This document shows, one piece after another, positions 8,173 through 16,493 of a stretch of DNA of 64,000 nucleotides (within the stretch, counting starts at the first letter, position 1; each line of letters starts with the position of its first letter). A program made the position numbers and the translations under genes. Location: NCBI RefSeq assembly GCF_019431375.1, contig NZ_CP080267.1, forward strand, positions 2,359,933 to 2,423,932, written 5' to 3'. This DNA is from Alcanivorax sp. (GTDB taxonomy: Bacteria > Pseudomonadota > Gammaproteobacteria > Pseudomonadales > Alcanivoracaceae). The notes beneath the pieces are model-generated. The model worked only from the letters and a program-made list of their open reading frames with translations, did not search any database and had not been told where the DNA came from.

Positions 8173-9327
8173 CTATTCGCTCTCGGTCTCGGCGTCATCG
8201 GCCGGGGATCGGGTGTCTGCTGCCGCCAGTTCGATCTGCCGATTCTGGCGATCCACGGGGATCACCGTCTGCCCTTCACGAAGCAAATGGGTACCGGCGG
8301 CTACCACCCAGGTATCCGCTTGCAGGCCTGACAGCACAGGGATGGTTTCCGCACCATAGGCACCAGTTTCCACCGGGGTTTTTATCAGGCTGGAATCTGC
8401 AGGGTTCACCGCCCAGACATATCGCTCATCCCCCTCCGCAGTAACCGCAGCCAGGGGCAGCGTGAGCACACCATTGCCGGCGGCGCCACTGGCCACCACC
8501 CGAGCTGACTGGCCCAGGTCCGCACCCACATCATCGTTATCAAAGGCCACCCGGGCTTCAAAGGTGCGTGAACGCGGGTCTGCGGACGGGGAAAGCTCCC
8601 GCAGGGTGCCCGGGAACACCTTGCCCTTGCGTGACCACAGTTCGATGGCCACTGGCATGCCGATGACGAACCGGCCCACATCCTGCTCGGGCAGGTCGAT
8701 GCGCACTTCCCGGTCGCCATCCACCGCCAGCACAAACACTGGCTGGCCGGCGGCCACCACCTGGCCGGCTTCCGCCAGACGCTGGGCGATCACCCCGTCC
8801 TGGGGCGCCTTGAGAGTGGCGTAGTCGGTCTGGTTGCGGGCCACATTCAGGTTGGCGCGGGCCTGGCGCAGCTGGGCCTGGGCCGCATCGAAACGGCTTT
8901 CCACACTGTCATACTGGGAGCGGCTGATGACCTGGCGTTCGAGCAGGGCCTGGTGACGATCCAGCTCGCTGCGGGCCAGCTTGTGATCAGCCTGGGCAGA
9001 GGCAAAGCGGGCACGGGCGGCGTCCAGCTGCAGGTTCACGTCATCGGTGTCCAGGGTGGCCAGCACATCGCCCTTGCTGACGCGATCACCCACATCCACC
9101 TTGCGCTGACTGATCTTGCCGGCGATGCGAAAGCCCAGCTCCGGCTCGTAGCGGGCACGGACTTCGCCGGGAAACACATCCTGACTGGCACCGGCGGTCA
9201 ACGGCTGGACCACCAGGGCCGGGCGCGGTGCTTCGGTTTTCCCGGATTCCGCATCGGAGCAGGCCTGCAGGCTGAGGGCCCCAACGACCCCGATAACCAG
9301 ACCCGGTATCAACAGTGAACGAAACAT
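8173..9327 (-). CDS. RND periplasmic adaptor (membrane fusion) lipoprotein
   Basis: A 384-residue protein with a lipobox at its N-terminus (LSLQAC, Cys 23), so it is inner-membrane anchored by lipid. The order is first half-lipoyl motif (GKISQRKVDVGDRVSKGDVLATL), alpha-helical hairpin (about 95-165), second half-lipoyl motif (TLKAPQDGVIAQRLAEAGQVV), beta-barrel and membrane-proximal domains. It is the first gene of the pump operon and is divergent from the tetR gene. It bridges the permease to an outer-membrane channel encoded elsewhere. The C-terminal tail is acidic (SPADDAETESE). Confidence 0.9.
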   Translation of the reverse strand: MFRSLLIPGLVIGVVGALSLQACSDAESGKTEAPRPALVVQPLTAGASQDVFPGEVRARYEPELGFRIAGKISQRKVDVGDRVSKGDVLATLDTDDVNLQLDAARARFASAQADHKLARSELDRHQALLERQVISRSQYDSVESRFDAAQAQLRQARANLNVARNQTDYATLKAPQDGVIAQRLAEAGQVVAAGQPVFVLAVDGDREVRIDLPEQDVGRFVIGMPVAIELWSRKGKVFPGTLRELSPSADPRSRTFEARVAFDNDDVGADLGQSARVVASGAAGNGVLTLPLAAVTAEGDERYVWAVNPADSSLIKTPVETGAYGAETIPVLSGLQADTWVVAAGTHLLREGQTVIPVDRQNRQIELAAADTRSPADDAETESE

Positions 9328-9397
9328 GGCAACGACCCTCTCCCCTTGCTAACCCGTGTTGCACCTTGAAGGCCACCGACGGTGCCTTCCCTTTATG

Positions 9398-9446
9398 CTA
9401 TACTGTCCAGTATAGTAATTTTATTAAACTAAACCGTCCAGTATTG
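9398..9446. promoter_or_regulatory. Divergent operator between RND operon and tetR
   Basis: A perfect palindrome CTATACTG-TC-CAGTATAG lies at 9398-9415. A related half-site GTCCAGTATTG at 9436-9446 directly abuts the tetR start. Both sit in the AT-rich gap between the adaptor and tetR, the classic place for TetR autoregulation and pump repression. Confidence 0.7.
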
Positions 9447-9450
9447 AAAT

Positions 9451-10098
9451 GTGAGCCAGATGACAGAGACTTCAGCCCCCGCCACCCGCGGCCGCCCCAA
9501 GGATCCGGCCAAGCGCGCCGCCATCCTGGATTCCGCCAAGAAACTCTTTGTTTCCCAAGGATTTGCGGGCACCAGCATGGATGCGGTGGCCAAGGAAGCC
9601 GGGGTCTCCAAACTGACGGTTTATAGCCATTTCAGCGACAAGGAAACGTTGTTTTCCGCCGCCATTGAGGCGAAATGCCAGAATATGCTGCCGGTGCCAA
9701 TCTTCGAGCTGGACGAGAAACAGCCCCTGCGCACCACCCTTACCAAGATCGGGCTGGCCTTTCTCGAGCTGATCCACAGCCCGGACGCCGTGGAGCTGCA
9801 ACGGCTGATGAACAGCCAGGCCACTCAGGACCCGGAAATGGCACGCCTGTTTTTCGAGGCCGGCCCGCAACGTACGCTCACCGCCATGGAAAACCTGATC
9901 CGCAGCGCCAATGCCGCCGGTCAGCTTGATGTCAGTGATCCCAAGCAGGCATCGGAAAACTTCTTTGCCCTGCTGCAGGGCTGTCAACACATGCGCGTCA
10001 TGATCGGCTATCAGCAGCCGATGACGGCCAGCGAAGCACAGCCCCATGCGGAACAGGTGGTGGCGTTGTTTTTACGGGCATACGGGAAAAGCAGTTAA
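9451..10098 (+). CDS. TetR/AcrR-family repressor of the RND pump
   Basis: A 215-residue TetR-family protein. The N-terminal three-helix DNA-binding domain reads AILDSAKKLFVSQGF...MDAVAKEAGVSKLTVYSHFSDKETLF (about 27-72), followed by an all-helical ligand and dimerisation domain similar to the AefR-like C-terminal domain. It is divergent from the pump operon across a perfect palindrome, so repression of both is expected, with relief by a pump substrate. GTG 9451 is used; ATG 9460 is possible, since both lack a strong ribosome binding site and the leader may be short. Confidence 0.88.
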   Translation: MSQMTETSAPATRGRPKDPAKRAAILDSAKKLFVSQGFAGTSMDAVAKEAGVSKLTVYSHFSDKETLFSAAIEAKCQNMLPVPIFELDEKQPLRTTLTKIGLAFLELIHSPDAVELQRLMNSQATQDPEMARLFFEAGPQRTLTAMENLIRSANAAGQLDVSDPKQASENFFALLQGCQHMRVMIGYQQPMTASEAQPHAEQVVALFLRAYGKSS

Positions 10099-10157
10099 TA
10101 GTTAACAGTGAATAGTTAATAGTTCGCGCAATAGCATTTGTCGATACTGGAAACAAA

Positions 10158-10197
10158 GAGGCCGCGTTCCTGGATGGAGGAGCGCGGCCTCTTTTTT
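10158..10197 (+). terminator. Rho-independent terminator of tetR
   Basis: Stem GAGGCCGCG / CGCGGCCTC with a 16-nt loop, followed by six T residues. It lies 60 bp after the tetR stop. Just before it (10096-10125) is a short imperfect tandem of the unit TTAATAGTTAACAG. Confidence 0.85.
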
Positions 10198-10284
10198 AAA
10201 ACTCAAAAGGTATTCGATCACTAAACACGTGAAAGAAAATTTTCCGTTGACTCATAAGGATGGAAGTATTTTTCCTGGAGCAAG

Positions 10285-10313
10285 AAGAAAAACGGGATCC
10301 GCAAGCGGATCCC
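10285..10313 (-). terminator. Rho-independent terminator of the outer-membrane protein gene
   Basis: On the minus strand a 9-bp perfect stem GGGATCCGC-TT-GCGGATCCC is followed by TTTTTC. It lies just past the stop of the barrel protein. Confidence 0.8.
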
Positions 10314-10325
10314 GGGTCAGGACGA

Positions 10326-11000
10326 TCAGAAGGATTTTCTTACACCAATGGAGAAGTGATCGTAATCCAGGTCAAGTTTATCGTTGTCAATCTCGAGTTC
10401 GTGGGTCGCATCAACGTACCCCAATACCAGCTCTGGCGCATCCGGGGCGAAGGAGATGGCCACATCCAGCCCCAGTAATTCCGGGTCAATATCCAGGGAA
10501 TCCGCACCGATCTTGGTATCCGTATCAGCCATGTTGTACCAAAGTGATGCAGTCACCATTTCAAAGTTGGCACGGGCGCCGACTTCCAGGCCATACCCCT
10601 CACCGGCAATACCAATGAACGTTGGCCGGCTGAACCCGACTGCACCATAAAGGTCGATCATATCCGCCACCGGGATATGCGCACCGACACCAATAAACGT
10701 CATGTCGTTAAACACGGCATTTTCAGCTTCACCCAATGCAAAACCCAGGTCATCCTCATAGTCCAGCGACAAATGCCGGCCCATGACCATGACATAGTCA
10801 CCGATTTCGAAACCGCCTTGTAGACCAAACCCCTGTTCAAGATCAAAGGACTCGGACAGGCCGCCCTCACTAACTTCCGAGTCACCGGATACAACATAGT
10901 CGAACTGCACGTAGTTGAAAGAAGGCGCTTCAGCCATGGCAGTCTGGCTGATGGCACCGGCAAGCGCGGCAATCGCAAATACTGGAATTTTCTTATTCAT
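10326..11000 (-). CDS. Outer-membrane beta-barrel protein
   Basis: A 224-residue secreted protein with a clean Sec signal (1-22, cleavage after AMA). The rest alternates polar and hydrophobic residues in strands and ends in GVRKSF, the C-terminal Phe signature recognised by the BAM machinery. Size and pattern fit an eight- to ten-strand OmpX/OmpW/opacity-like barrel. ATG 11000 is chosen because GGGAGAAA precedes it at ideal spacing and gives the signal peptide; the open frame continues upstream without a plausible leader. It is acidic, and its role is unknown. Confidence 0.75.
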   Translation of the reverse strand: MNKKIPVFAIAALAGAISQTAMAEAPSFNYVQFDYVVSGDSEVSEGGLSESFDLEQGFGLQGGFEIGDYVMVMGRHLSLDYEDDLGFALGEAENAVFNDMTFIGVGAHIPVADMIDLYGAVGFSRPTFIGIAGEGYGLEVGARANFEMVTASLWYNMADTDTKIGADSLDIDPELLGLDVAISFAPDAPELVLGYVDATHELEIDNDKLDLDYDHFSIGVRKSF

Positions 11001-11166
11001 GAATTTCTCCCTGATTAATAAAAATGAACCAAGGCCATCCTGAACCCGTTCATGGGCTCCCTCGATCCGCGTTAAGTAGTAACCCAATTGTAAAAAAACC
11101 GCAATATCCACAAGATTGCCCTACTTGTGCTGTTGTTAATCGGCATCGCAGGGAAACCCGGCTTAA

Positions 11167-11385
11167 CTAAATCGAATGATGTACTGCTCTTAAAATCGCC
11201 CTACCACGACGGCGCGCCCCCAATTGCCACCAAATGATTCCCAGCCATAACAGGGCTTCACAATCCTCGGCGTTGCCGGCAAGAGCCTGCTGGGACAGGC
11301 GCAGGGCCCGTTCCAGCAAACCGCGGCGTTGGGCAGGAAAACGTCGGCTGGCCCGTAGCAAACGTGCGATGCGATTACTCGTCAT
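11167..11385 (-). CDS. Small TPR-like protein downstream of creD
   Basis: A 72-residue basic protein (MTSNRIARLL...). Its middle part, LLERALRLSQQALAGNAEDCEALLWLGIIWWQLG, resembles one to one-and-a-half tetratricopeptide repeats. It overlaps the end of creD by 11 bp in another frame, so it is probably translated by coupling. It is too short to be a full TPR scaffold. No family could be named, and it may be a lineage-specific small partner of CreD. Confidence 0.5.
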   Translation of the reverse strand: MTSNRIARLLRASRRFPAQRRGLLERALRLSQQALAGNAEDCEALLWLGIIWWQLGARRRGRAILRAVHHSI

Positions 11386-12742
11386 GCCAACCACTCGGTT
11401 CCGCGTTTGTTTTCGCCATGGCCTTGCCGGGTACCGCGAAGGCATACCAGTCCAGATTACGAGTAACCACCATCACCAGGGCCAGGGCGGCGAACAGTAA
11501 CAGGGCGCCCAGCAGCAGGGCGTAATCTTCTGCCATCAGGATGCCGTAGATCAGGCCCTGCACCAGTAGCAGACTGACAGCGAAGATCCAGCCGGATTTC
11601 GGTGATCGCAGTACCGCCATCAAATAGACGCCGATCAAGGCACAGCAGGACAGCGCTGCGGCCAGATACGCCAGGGCGAAATCGATGTGCTCGCTAAGGG
11701 CAACCAGCAGCAGGTAGAACATGGCCAGCGCCAGACCCACCAGCAGATACTGCATGGCGTGCAACGGGTAGCGACGCAATATCTCGAACAGGAAGAAAGC
11801 GGCGAACGTCAGGCCGACAATCAGGTAGCTGTATTTCAGTGCCCGTTCGCTGGACAACAACCCGGTCACCGGCTGCACCAGTCTTACTCGCAGGGCTTGA
11901 CTGGCATCGCCACAGGCGCCGTCACCCCTGGCGCAGAGGATGGCGCTGGCTGCCGCCAGGCTGTTGGTGCGCCACTGGCTGGTGAAGCCGTCGGCATTGA
12001 TCTCTCTTTCCACAGGTAATACCAGCCCTTCGAAGCTGGGGTGCGGCCAATCTGCGCGCAGCCCGATTCGGGTTTCCTTGGCCAGCGGCAAGGCAGCCAG
12101 GGATTCTGTGCCGTTCAGGTTCAACCGCACCTTGACGGTAAAGGCTCCCGCCAGTTCATCGGGCAATTGCACTGCCACCGCGTTGGCGCCCAGCCCGGAC
12201 GGTAGCTGTTCGGTTTCCACCAGCGCCAGAGGCACATCGTTGACCAGGATCTGTGGACGCTCTACCAGCCCGCGCAGATCGCTGATCTGCAACACAAGCA
12301 ACGATGGCCGCGACGCCACCACCTGCTCCGGTTGTTTGACGTGCTGCCAGTTGGCTGGAAAGACCGCTTCCAGATGCAGCAGGCTGCGATAGACCGGCGT
12401 GCCGTAGATCCCCCGGTAACGCATCTGTGTCTGTAGCTGACCATCCACATTCAGGGCGTCAGGAATCTGGCTTTCCAGCACAGTGCGTTTTTCCACCACG
12501 GTACAGCTGTCGCCGCGGCGACAATCCGTCTTTTCCACCAATTGCTTACGGACACGTTGGGTAACAATCACCGGGCCACTGATCTGTTGTTCGCCGCTGA
12601 CCTGGCGAGCGATCTGTTGTTTGACTTGCCAGGCTTCATTGCTGCGGTCGCGGACCTTGTCCTGGATCATCAACAGGGGAATCACCAGCACCATCAGCAG
12701 GCCGGCGATGGTGAGCATTTTCAATAACAGGTTGGGTCGCAT
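11375..12742 (-). CDS. creD: Inner-membrane protein CreD
   Basis: A 455-residue membrane protein matching the CreD family in length and layout. It has one N-terminal span (about 7-26), a large periplasmic domain containing GIYGTPVYRSLLHLEAVF, then a bundle of about five helices at the C-terminus including FFLFEILRRYPLHAMQYLLVG and LSEHIDFALAYLAA, hallmarks of CreD. CreD is induced by CreBC and linked to envelope stress and beta-lactam response; its molecular activity is not known. It is separated from creC by a 311-bp repeat-filled gap, so it may have its own promoter. Confidence 0.92.
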   Translation of the reverse strand: MRPNLLLKMLTIAGLLMVLVIPLLMIQDKVRDRSNEAWQVKQQIARQVSGEQQISGPVIVTQRVRKQLVEKTDCRRGDSCTVVEKRTVLESQIPDALNVDGQLQTQMRYRGIYGTPVYRSLLHLEAVFPANWQHVKQPEQVVASRPSLLVLQISDLRGLVERPQILVNDVPLALVETEQLPSGLGANAVAVQLPDELAGAFTVKVRLNLNGTESLAALPLAKETRIGLRADWPHPSFEGLVLPVEREINADGFTSQWRTNSLAAASAILCARGDGACGDASQALRVRLVQPVTGLLSSERALKYSYLIVGLTFAAFFLFEILRRYPLHAMQYLLVGLALAMFYLLLVALSEHIDFALAYLAAALSCCALIGVYLMAVLRSPKSGWIFAVSLLLVQGLIYGILMAEDYALLLGALLLFAALALVMVVTRNLDWYAFAVPGKAMAKTNAEPSGWHDE

Positions 12743-13053
12743 GGTTCCTCTCCCTCATATGGAGAGAGCAGTGTGCGAAGTCAGGTTGGGGGTTTTGTGG
12801 GGATTGTGTGGGGGGAGATAGCTACAAGCTTCAAGCAGCGAGCTACAAGGAAAATCAAACCCTAAACCTGGCTGTAGGAACTAAGCTCGCGAAGGTAAGC
12901 CCGCAGGGTGCACGAAGTGCATAAACCCAATACCTGACTGACTTACTACAGAGGTCACAGAGGAGAAGGCAGGTTCTTCTCTGTGTACTCTGTGCCCTCT
13001 GTGGTGAAATGCTTTTGATCTCGCCGCCAGCGACGCTCCTACGGAAAGCGTTT
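12743..13053. repeat. Repeat-filled gap between creC and creD
   Basis: No gene is visible. The gap holds three known-looking repeat types in series. At 12821-12850 there is a GCTACAAGCTTCAAGC-type unit. At 12951-13013 there is an inverted repeat built of CACAGAG / CTCTGTG units, ending CTCTGTGGTGAAA. At 13017-13043 there is one REP unit (CGCCGCCAGCGACGCTCCTACGG). The left boundary at 12870-12910 (CTGTAGGAACTAAGCTCGCG) looks like a degraded REP partner. Confidence 0.65.
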
Positions 13054-14463
13054 TTAGTGCTGGGGAATTATCAGGGTGGCGCGGACGCCGTTGTCGGTGT
13101 TGGTTAATGTCAGGCTGCCGCCGTGGAGGCTGGCGACTTCGTTAACCATCGCCAGCCCCAGGCCGGAGCTTTTGTCTTGGCCTGGGGCTGGCAGGGAATA
13201 GAAGCGTTCGGTGACGCGGTCCAGTGCGTAATCAGGGATGGGCGGACCGATGTTTTCCACAGTCAGGCGATCTCCTGCCACTTGCACTGTGAGGGTGGTT
13301 TCCGCGTTGGCAAACCGCAGGGCGTTATCCAGCAGGTTGAACAGAGCCAGCTTGAGGGTTTCGGCTTCGGCCTGAAGAACACCGTCGTTGACGCTGACCT
13401 CCAGATGCTTGTCCGCCACTAGAGAAAAACGACTGCGCTGCCACTCTTCCACCAGCGCAGAAATAGTGACACGACTCTTGCGGGCGGGCAGGCTTTCCAG
13501 CTTTTCCAGTTTGGCCATGGCCAGCAGTCGATCCAACAGGTCGCTGAGTCGCTGGCTTTCGTGGATCACGTTATCGGTAAAGCGGGTCAGTGACGGGTCG
13601 CTGATTTCATCGTGAAGAATTTCCCCGGCGCCGCGAATGGCCGCCAGCGGGCTTTTCATTTCGTGGGTCAGCAGACTGACGTTATCTTCCAGCCGTGCCC
13701 GCTCTTCCAGGCGCCGGCGCATTGCAGTGACCGCATCGGCCAGATCGCGAATTTCGTCGTTGCCTCGAAACACCGGCGGCGCCGGGCGTTCGTTGTTGGC
13801 CACCGCCTCCGCATAGCGGCGCAAGCGATTGACCCGACGACTGAGCCACCAGGCCAGCAGCACCCCCAGCACCAGGCAACCCAACAGGGCCAGGCCGCCA
13901 TACAACATCAGATGGCGTTCCGCCAGTTGCACAAAGGGCTCGATAGCCCGGCCCGGTTTACCCAGGCTGATCACCCCGATCAGGCTGCCGCCATCGCGGA
14001 TCGGCGCGGCCACATACATCACCGAGGTGGACGGATCATCCGGGTCGCTGCGGGTGGTGCGCGCCCCATAGCGCCCTTGCAGGGTCAGGTGCACATCGTT
14101 CCAGCGGGAAAAATCCTGGCCTTCATCCTGGCCCTTCGAATCGAACAACACGGTGCCAGTGGGGCCGGTAATATAAATATGGGTATGGATGCGATCTTTT
14201 TTCAGGCCCCAGATATTCGCATCCGGGGTGCGGCCGGCATAACGGTTGAGCGCCTGGCGCAGGGACGGCGTAATCACAATCTCGCCGTTATTCGTATCTT
14301 CAGCGACGATTTCCGCCAGCAGGTTGGCGGCGTCCACCAGGGTTTCCTCAGCGGACTGACGCACCAACGGTTTGGCCTGGCCGAACACCAGATCGAGCAC
14401 GAACCAGCCCACCAGCCCGAGAATCAGGAAGTAGAACACCAGTAGGCGCTGCCCGAGCTTCAT
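13054..14463 (-). CDS. creC: Two-component sensor histidine kinase CreC
   Basis: A 469-residue kinase. The N-terminal span (about 7-27) is followed by a periplasmic sensor region (about 30-180) with PTGTVLFDSKGQDEGQDFSRW, typical of CreC, then a second span (about 185-207), HAMP (208-260), HisKA with the phospho-accepting His in LLTHEMKSPLAAIRGAGEI, and a HATPase ending GLGLAMVNEVASLHGG. It overlaps creB by 4 bp (ATGA), so the two are translationally coupled. It senses envelope or metabolic state and phosphorylates CreB. Confidence 0.92.
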   Translation of the reverse strand: MKLGQRLLVFYFLILGLVGWFVLDLVFGQAKPLVRQSAEETLVDAANLLAEIVAEDTNNGEIVITPSLRQALNRYAGRTPDANIWGLKKDRIHTHIYITGPTGTVLFDSKGQDEGQDFSRWNDVHLTLQGRYGARTTRSDPDDPSTSVMYVAAPIRDGGSLIGVISLGKPGRAIEPFVQLAERHLMLYGGLALLGCLVLGVLLAWWLSRRVNRLRRYAEAVANNERPAPPVFRGNDEIRDLADAVTAMRRRLEERARLEDNVSLLTHEMKSPLAAIRGAGEILHDEISDPSLTRFTDNVIHESQRLSDLLDRLLAMAKLEKLESLPARKSRVTISALVEEWQRSRFSLVADKHLEVSVNDGVLQAEAETLKLALFNLLDNALRFANAETTLTVQVAGDRLTVENIGPPIPDYALDRVTERFYSLPAPGQDKSSGLGLAMVNEVASLHGGSLTLTNTDNGVRATLIIPQH

Positions 14464-15137
14464 TCCGCGACGCTCTCCAGGTAGTAGCCAATACCCCGGC
14501 GGGTGGCGACAAGATGCTCGCCGTCCAGTGGCCGCAATTTCCCGCGCAGGGTCTTGATATGGGTATCCACACTGCGTTCGAAGCTGTCTTCATCACTGTC
14601 GCAGATATCCAGCAATTGCGCCCGGGTGAACACCTGGCCGGGATGTTTCAGCAAGGCGGAGAGAATACGGAATTCGGAACGGGTGAGTGTCAGTGCGGTG
14701 CCACGGAACAGAATCTGCGCACCGGCCTCATCCAGTTGCCACAGGCTGGCGGCACGATCATCCGCACGCGGGGAAAGCCGTTTAAGAATGGCGCGAACGC
14801 GTGCCACCACTTCGCGGGGGCTGAAGGGTTTGGTGACATAATCATCGCCGCCCAGTTCCAGACCGAGGATTCGATCCACCTCATCCTGGCGGGCGGTCAG
14901 GAACAACACCGGCACCTGGCTGGACTGGCGCAGTTGCTTGAGCACCTCGAAGCCGTTCAGGTCCGGCAGGCCCACATCCAGCACTACCAGATCAAAGGCC
15001 CGGGTGGCGAGACGTTCCAGCGCTTGCTGACCCAGCGGCACATGGTCCACCGAGAAATGCTCGCGTTCCAGCGCAAACATCAACGGCTCCGCAATGCGCG
15101 GTTCATCATCCACAATCAAGATTCGGCTCACAGCCAT
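14460..15137 (-). CDS. creB: Two-component response regulator CreB
   Basis: A 225-residue OmpR/PhoB-type regulator. The receiver domain carries the DDE triad (LIVDDEP), phospho-acceptor Asp in LVVLDVGLPD (near 54) and KPF switch Lys (near 103). The C-terminal winged helix contains LTRSEFRILSALLKHPG and the recognition segment ERSVDTHIKTLRGKLR. Partner, order and overlap with creC identify it. CreB is expected to activate creD; I did not see a clear TTCAC-N6-TTCAC site before creD. Confidence 0.92.
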   Translation of the reverse strand: MAVSRILIVDDEPRIAEPLMFALEREHFSVDHVPLGQQALERLATRAFDLVVLDVGLPDLNGFEVLKQLRQSSQVPVLFLTARQDEVDRILGLELGGDDYVTKPFSPREVVARVRAILKRLSPRADDRAASLWQLDEAGAQILFRGTALTLTRSEFRILSALLKHPGQVFTRAQLLDICDSDEDSFERSVDTHIKTLRGKLRPLDGEHLVATRRGIGYYLESVAE

Positions 15138-15219
15138 TCCCCTGCCAAGACCATCGCATCATAACCAGAGAGGACAGTCAGCCCAAGGAAGGAGGTCTCG
15201 GCCCATCACAATGACGGGA

Positions 15220-15663
15220 TCAGGATGCCTGGCGCGTGACCAGCTTCAGTGCATCGAGCAGATCCTTGCCGGCACTGTGCAGCTCACGGATATCCTTCAG
15301 AAAGAACGTTTTCTTCGCTTCGGTCTGCACCACCAGCACCCCGTAGAGGCGCCCTGCCTGCTCCAGGGGAATACCCAGGTAGCTCTGGAAACGTTCCTCA
15401 TCGGAGCCGGGCACATAGTGGTATTCGGCGTGAGCCTTGATGTCCCGGGCCACCACCGGGCTCCGGCTGCGGGCCACCTTGCCGGTAAGCCCCTGCTGGA
15501 ACGACAGGGTGGCCCCCAGGGCGTTGCGGTTGAGGCCACTGGTGGCCACGATCTCCAGGCTCTCATGGATCTCATCCGCCTGGTAAAGGCTGCACACCTG
15601 CACATCAAGACGGTTCTTCACCGCGTCCACGCGGGCCTGCATAAAATCGGGAGGTAGAGGCAC
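15220..15663 (-). CDS. Stand-alone GAF-domain protein (PtsP-type GAF)
   Basis: A 147-residue protein made of one GAF domain. Segments such as CSLYQADEIHESLEIVATSGLN, GATLSFQQGLTGKVARSRSPVVARDI and YLGIPLEQAGRLYGVLVVQT closely follow the N-terminal GAF of the nitrogen phosphotransferase enzyme PtsP (EI-Ntr), but no PEP-utilising domain follows. It could sense a small molecule such as glutamine. It sits 82 bp upstream of creB on the same strand, so it may share transcription, although no functional link to Cre is known to me. Confidence 0.7.
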   Translation of the reverse strand: MPLPPDFMQARVDAVKNRLDVQVCSLYQADEIHESLEIVATSGLNRNALGATLSFQQGLTGKVARSRSPVVARDIKAHAEYHYVPGSDEERFQSYLGIPLEQAGRLYGVLVVQTEAKKTFFLKDIRELHSAGKDLLDALKLVTRQAS

Positions 15664-15745
15664 AACGCCACCTTATTGTCGCCATCAGGAATTTATCAGG
15701 ATTCATTCAATTTATGTGCCGGTTTCGGTTGTAAGGCCCACATCG

Positions 15746-15758
15746 TTTACACTGTAAG
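15746..15758. promoter_or_regulatory. Operator TTTAC-ACT-GTAAG upstream of tetR (15787)
   Basis: A near-palindrome of the form TTTAC-N3-GTAAA, 28 bp before the TetR start. Two further copies lie before the nitronate monooxygenase gene, which makes autoregulation of this TetR plausible. Confidence 0.6.
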
Positions 15759-15786
15759 CCTGAATTCCGGCCCCGGAGCGACACGC

Positions 15787-16404
15787 TTGGCGAAGAAGCC
15801 CAAAACCGACGAAGAAATTGCCGCCTTCCGCGACAAGGTCTGTGATGTGGCCACCCGGCTGTTTATCGAACGGGGGCCGCAGAATGTGACCATGCGTCAG
15901 ATCGCCAGCACCCTCGGCGTCAGCCCCATGACCCCCTACCGCTATTTCCAGGACAAGGACGAGATTCTTGCCACCGTGCGCGCAGAAGCCTTCCACCGCT
16001 TTTCCGCCAACCTGGAACAGGCGGTGCAGCAGGCCCCGGATGCCCGCGCCAAGGCCCGGGCGGTGGGCGATGCCTATGTGACCTTTGCCAAGACCTACCC
16101 GGCGGCCTATCAGCTGATCTTTTCCTTCACCCAGCCCGACGAAGAACGTTACCCGGAGCTGCGCCAGGCCAATCTGCGCGCCCAGGAAACCATGGTGGCC
16201 TATGTGCGCGAGATGATTGACGCCGGCCTGCTGGAAGGGGACGCCCAGCTGATCGGCTATATGTTCTGGGCCACCCTGCACGGCATCGTTGTGCTGGAGC
16301 TGGCCAGCGGCCTGCGTGGCATGGATGGCGACACCCTGCGCGAAAAGATTATGCGCACCCTGTATGCGGGCATGCGCGTGAATCCCCCCACCCTGGATCA
16401 CTGA
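15787..16404 (+). CDS. TetR-family regulator of the nitronate monooxygenase unit
   Basis: A 205-residue TetR protein. The DNA-binding domain spans about 13-58 (TRLFIERGPQNVTMRQIASTLGVSPMTPYRYFQDKDEIL), and the C-terminal helices include the WHG-like segment MFWATLHGIVVLELASG, as in the TetR_C_13/WHG group. TTG 15787 is taken as start: GGAG lies 9 nt upstream, and the open frame further upstream contains the presumed promoter and operator. The gene directly precedes the nitronate monooxygenase, with shared TTTAC-N3-GTAAA sites before both. Confidence 0.8.
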   Translation: MAKKPKTDEEIAAFRDKVCDVATRLFIERGPQNVTMRQIASTLGVSPMTPYRYFQDKDEILATVRAEAFHRFSANLEQAVQQAPDARAKARAVGDAYVTFAKTYPAAYQLIFSFTQPDEERYPELRQANLRAQETMVAYVREMIDAGLLEGDAQLIGYMFWATLHGIVVLELASGLRGMDGDTLREKIMRTLYAGMRVNPPTLDH

Positions 16405-16445
16405 CCATTTCGCTCACCGGCTTGGACGGGGCTTGACCTTTAACT

Positions 16446-16472
16446 TATACGGTGTAAATTTTACAGAGTAAA
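16446..16472. promoter_or_regulatory. Twin TetR operator upstream of nitronate monooxygenase
   Basis: Two adjacent copies of the same dyad: TATAC-GGT-GTAAA (16446-16458) and TTTAC-AGA-GTAAA (16460-16472). They match the site upstream of the adjacent tetR and end 21 bp before the ATG, where RNA polymerase must bind. Good ribosome binding site GGAGG at 16482. Confidence 0.65.
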
Positions 16473-16493
16473 TCAATTACTGGAGGACCCGTC

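Noticed and set aside
12743..12860. CreB binding site (TTCAC-N6-TTCAC) before creD
   Set aside because: Looked for on both strands, no match of acceptable quality seen.
12743..13053. CRISPR-like array in the creC-creD gap
   Set aside because: Repeats are short, inverted or irregular, with no regular spacer length; no cas gene in the window.
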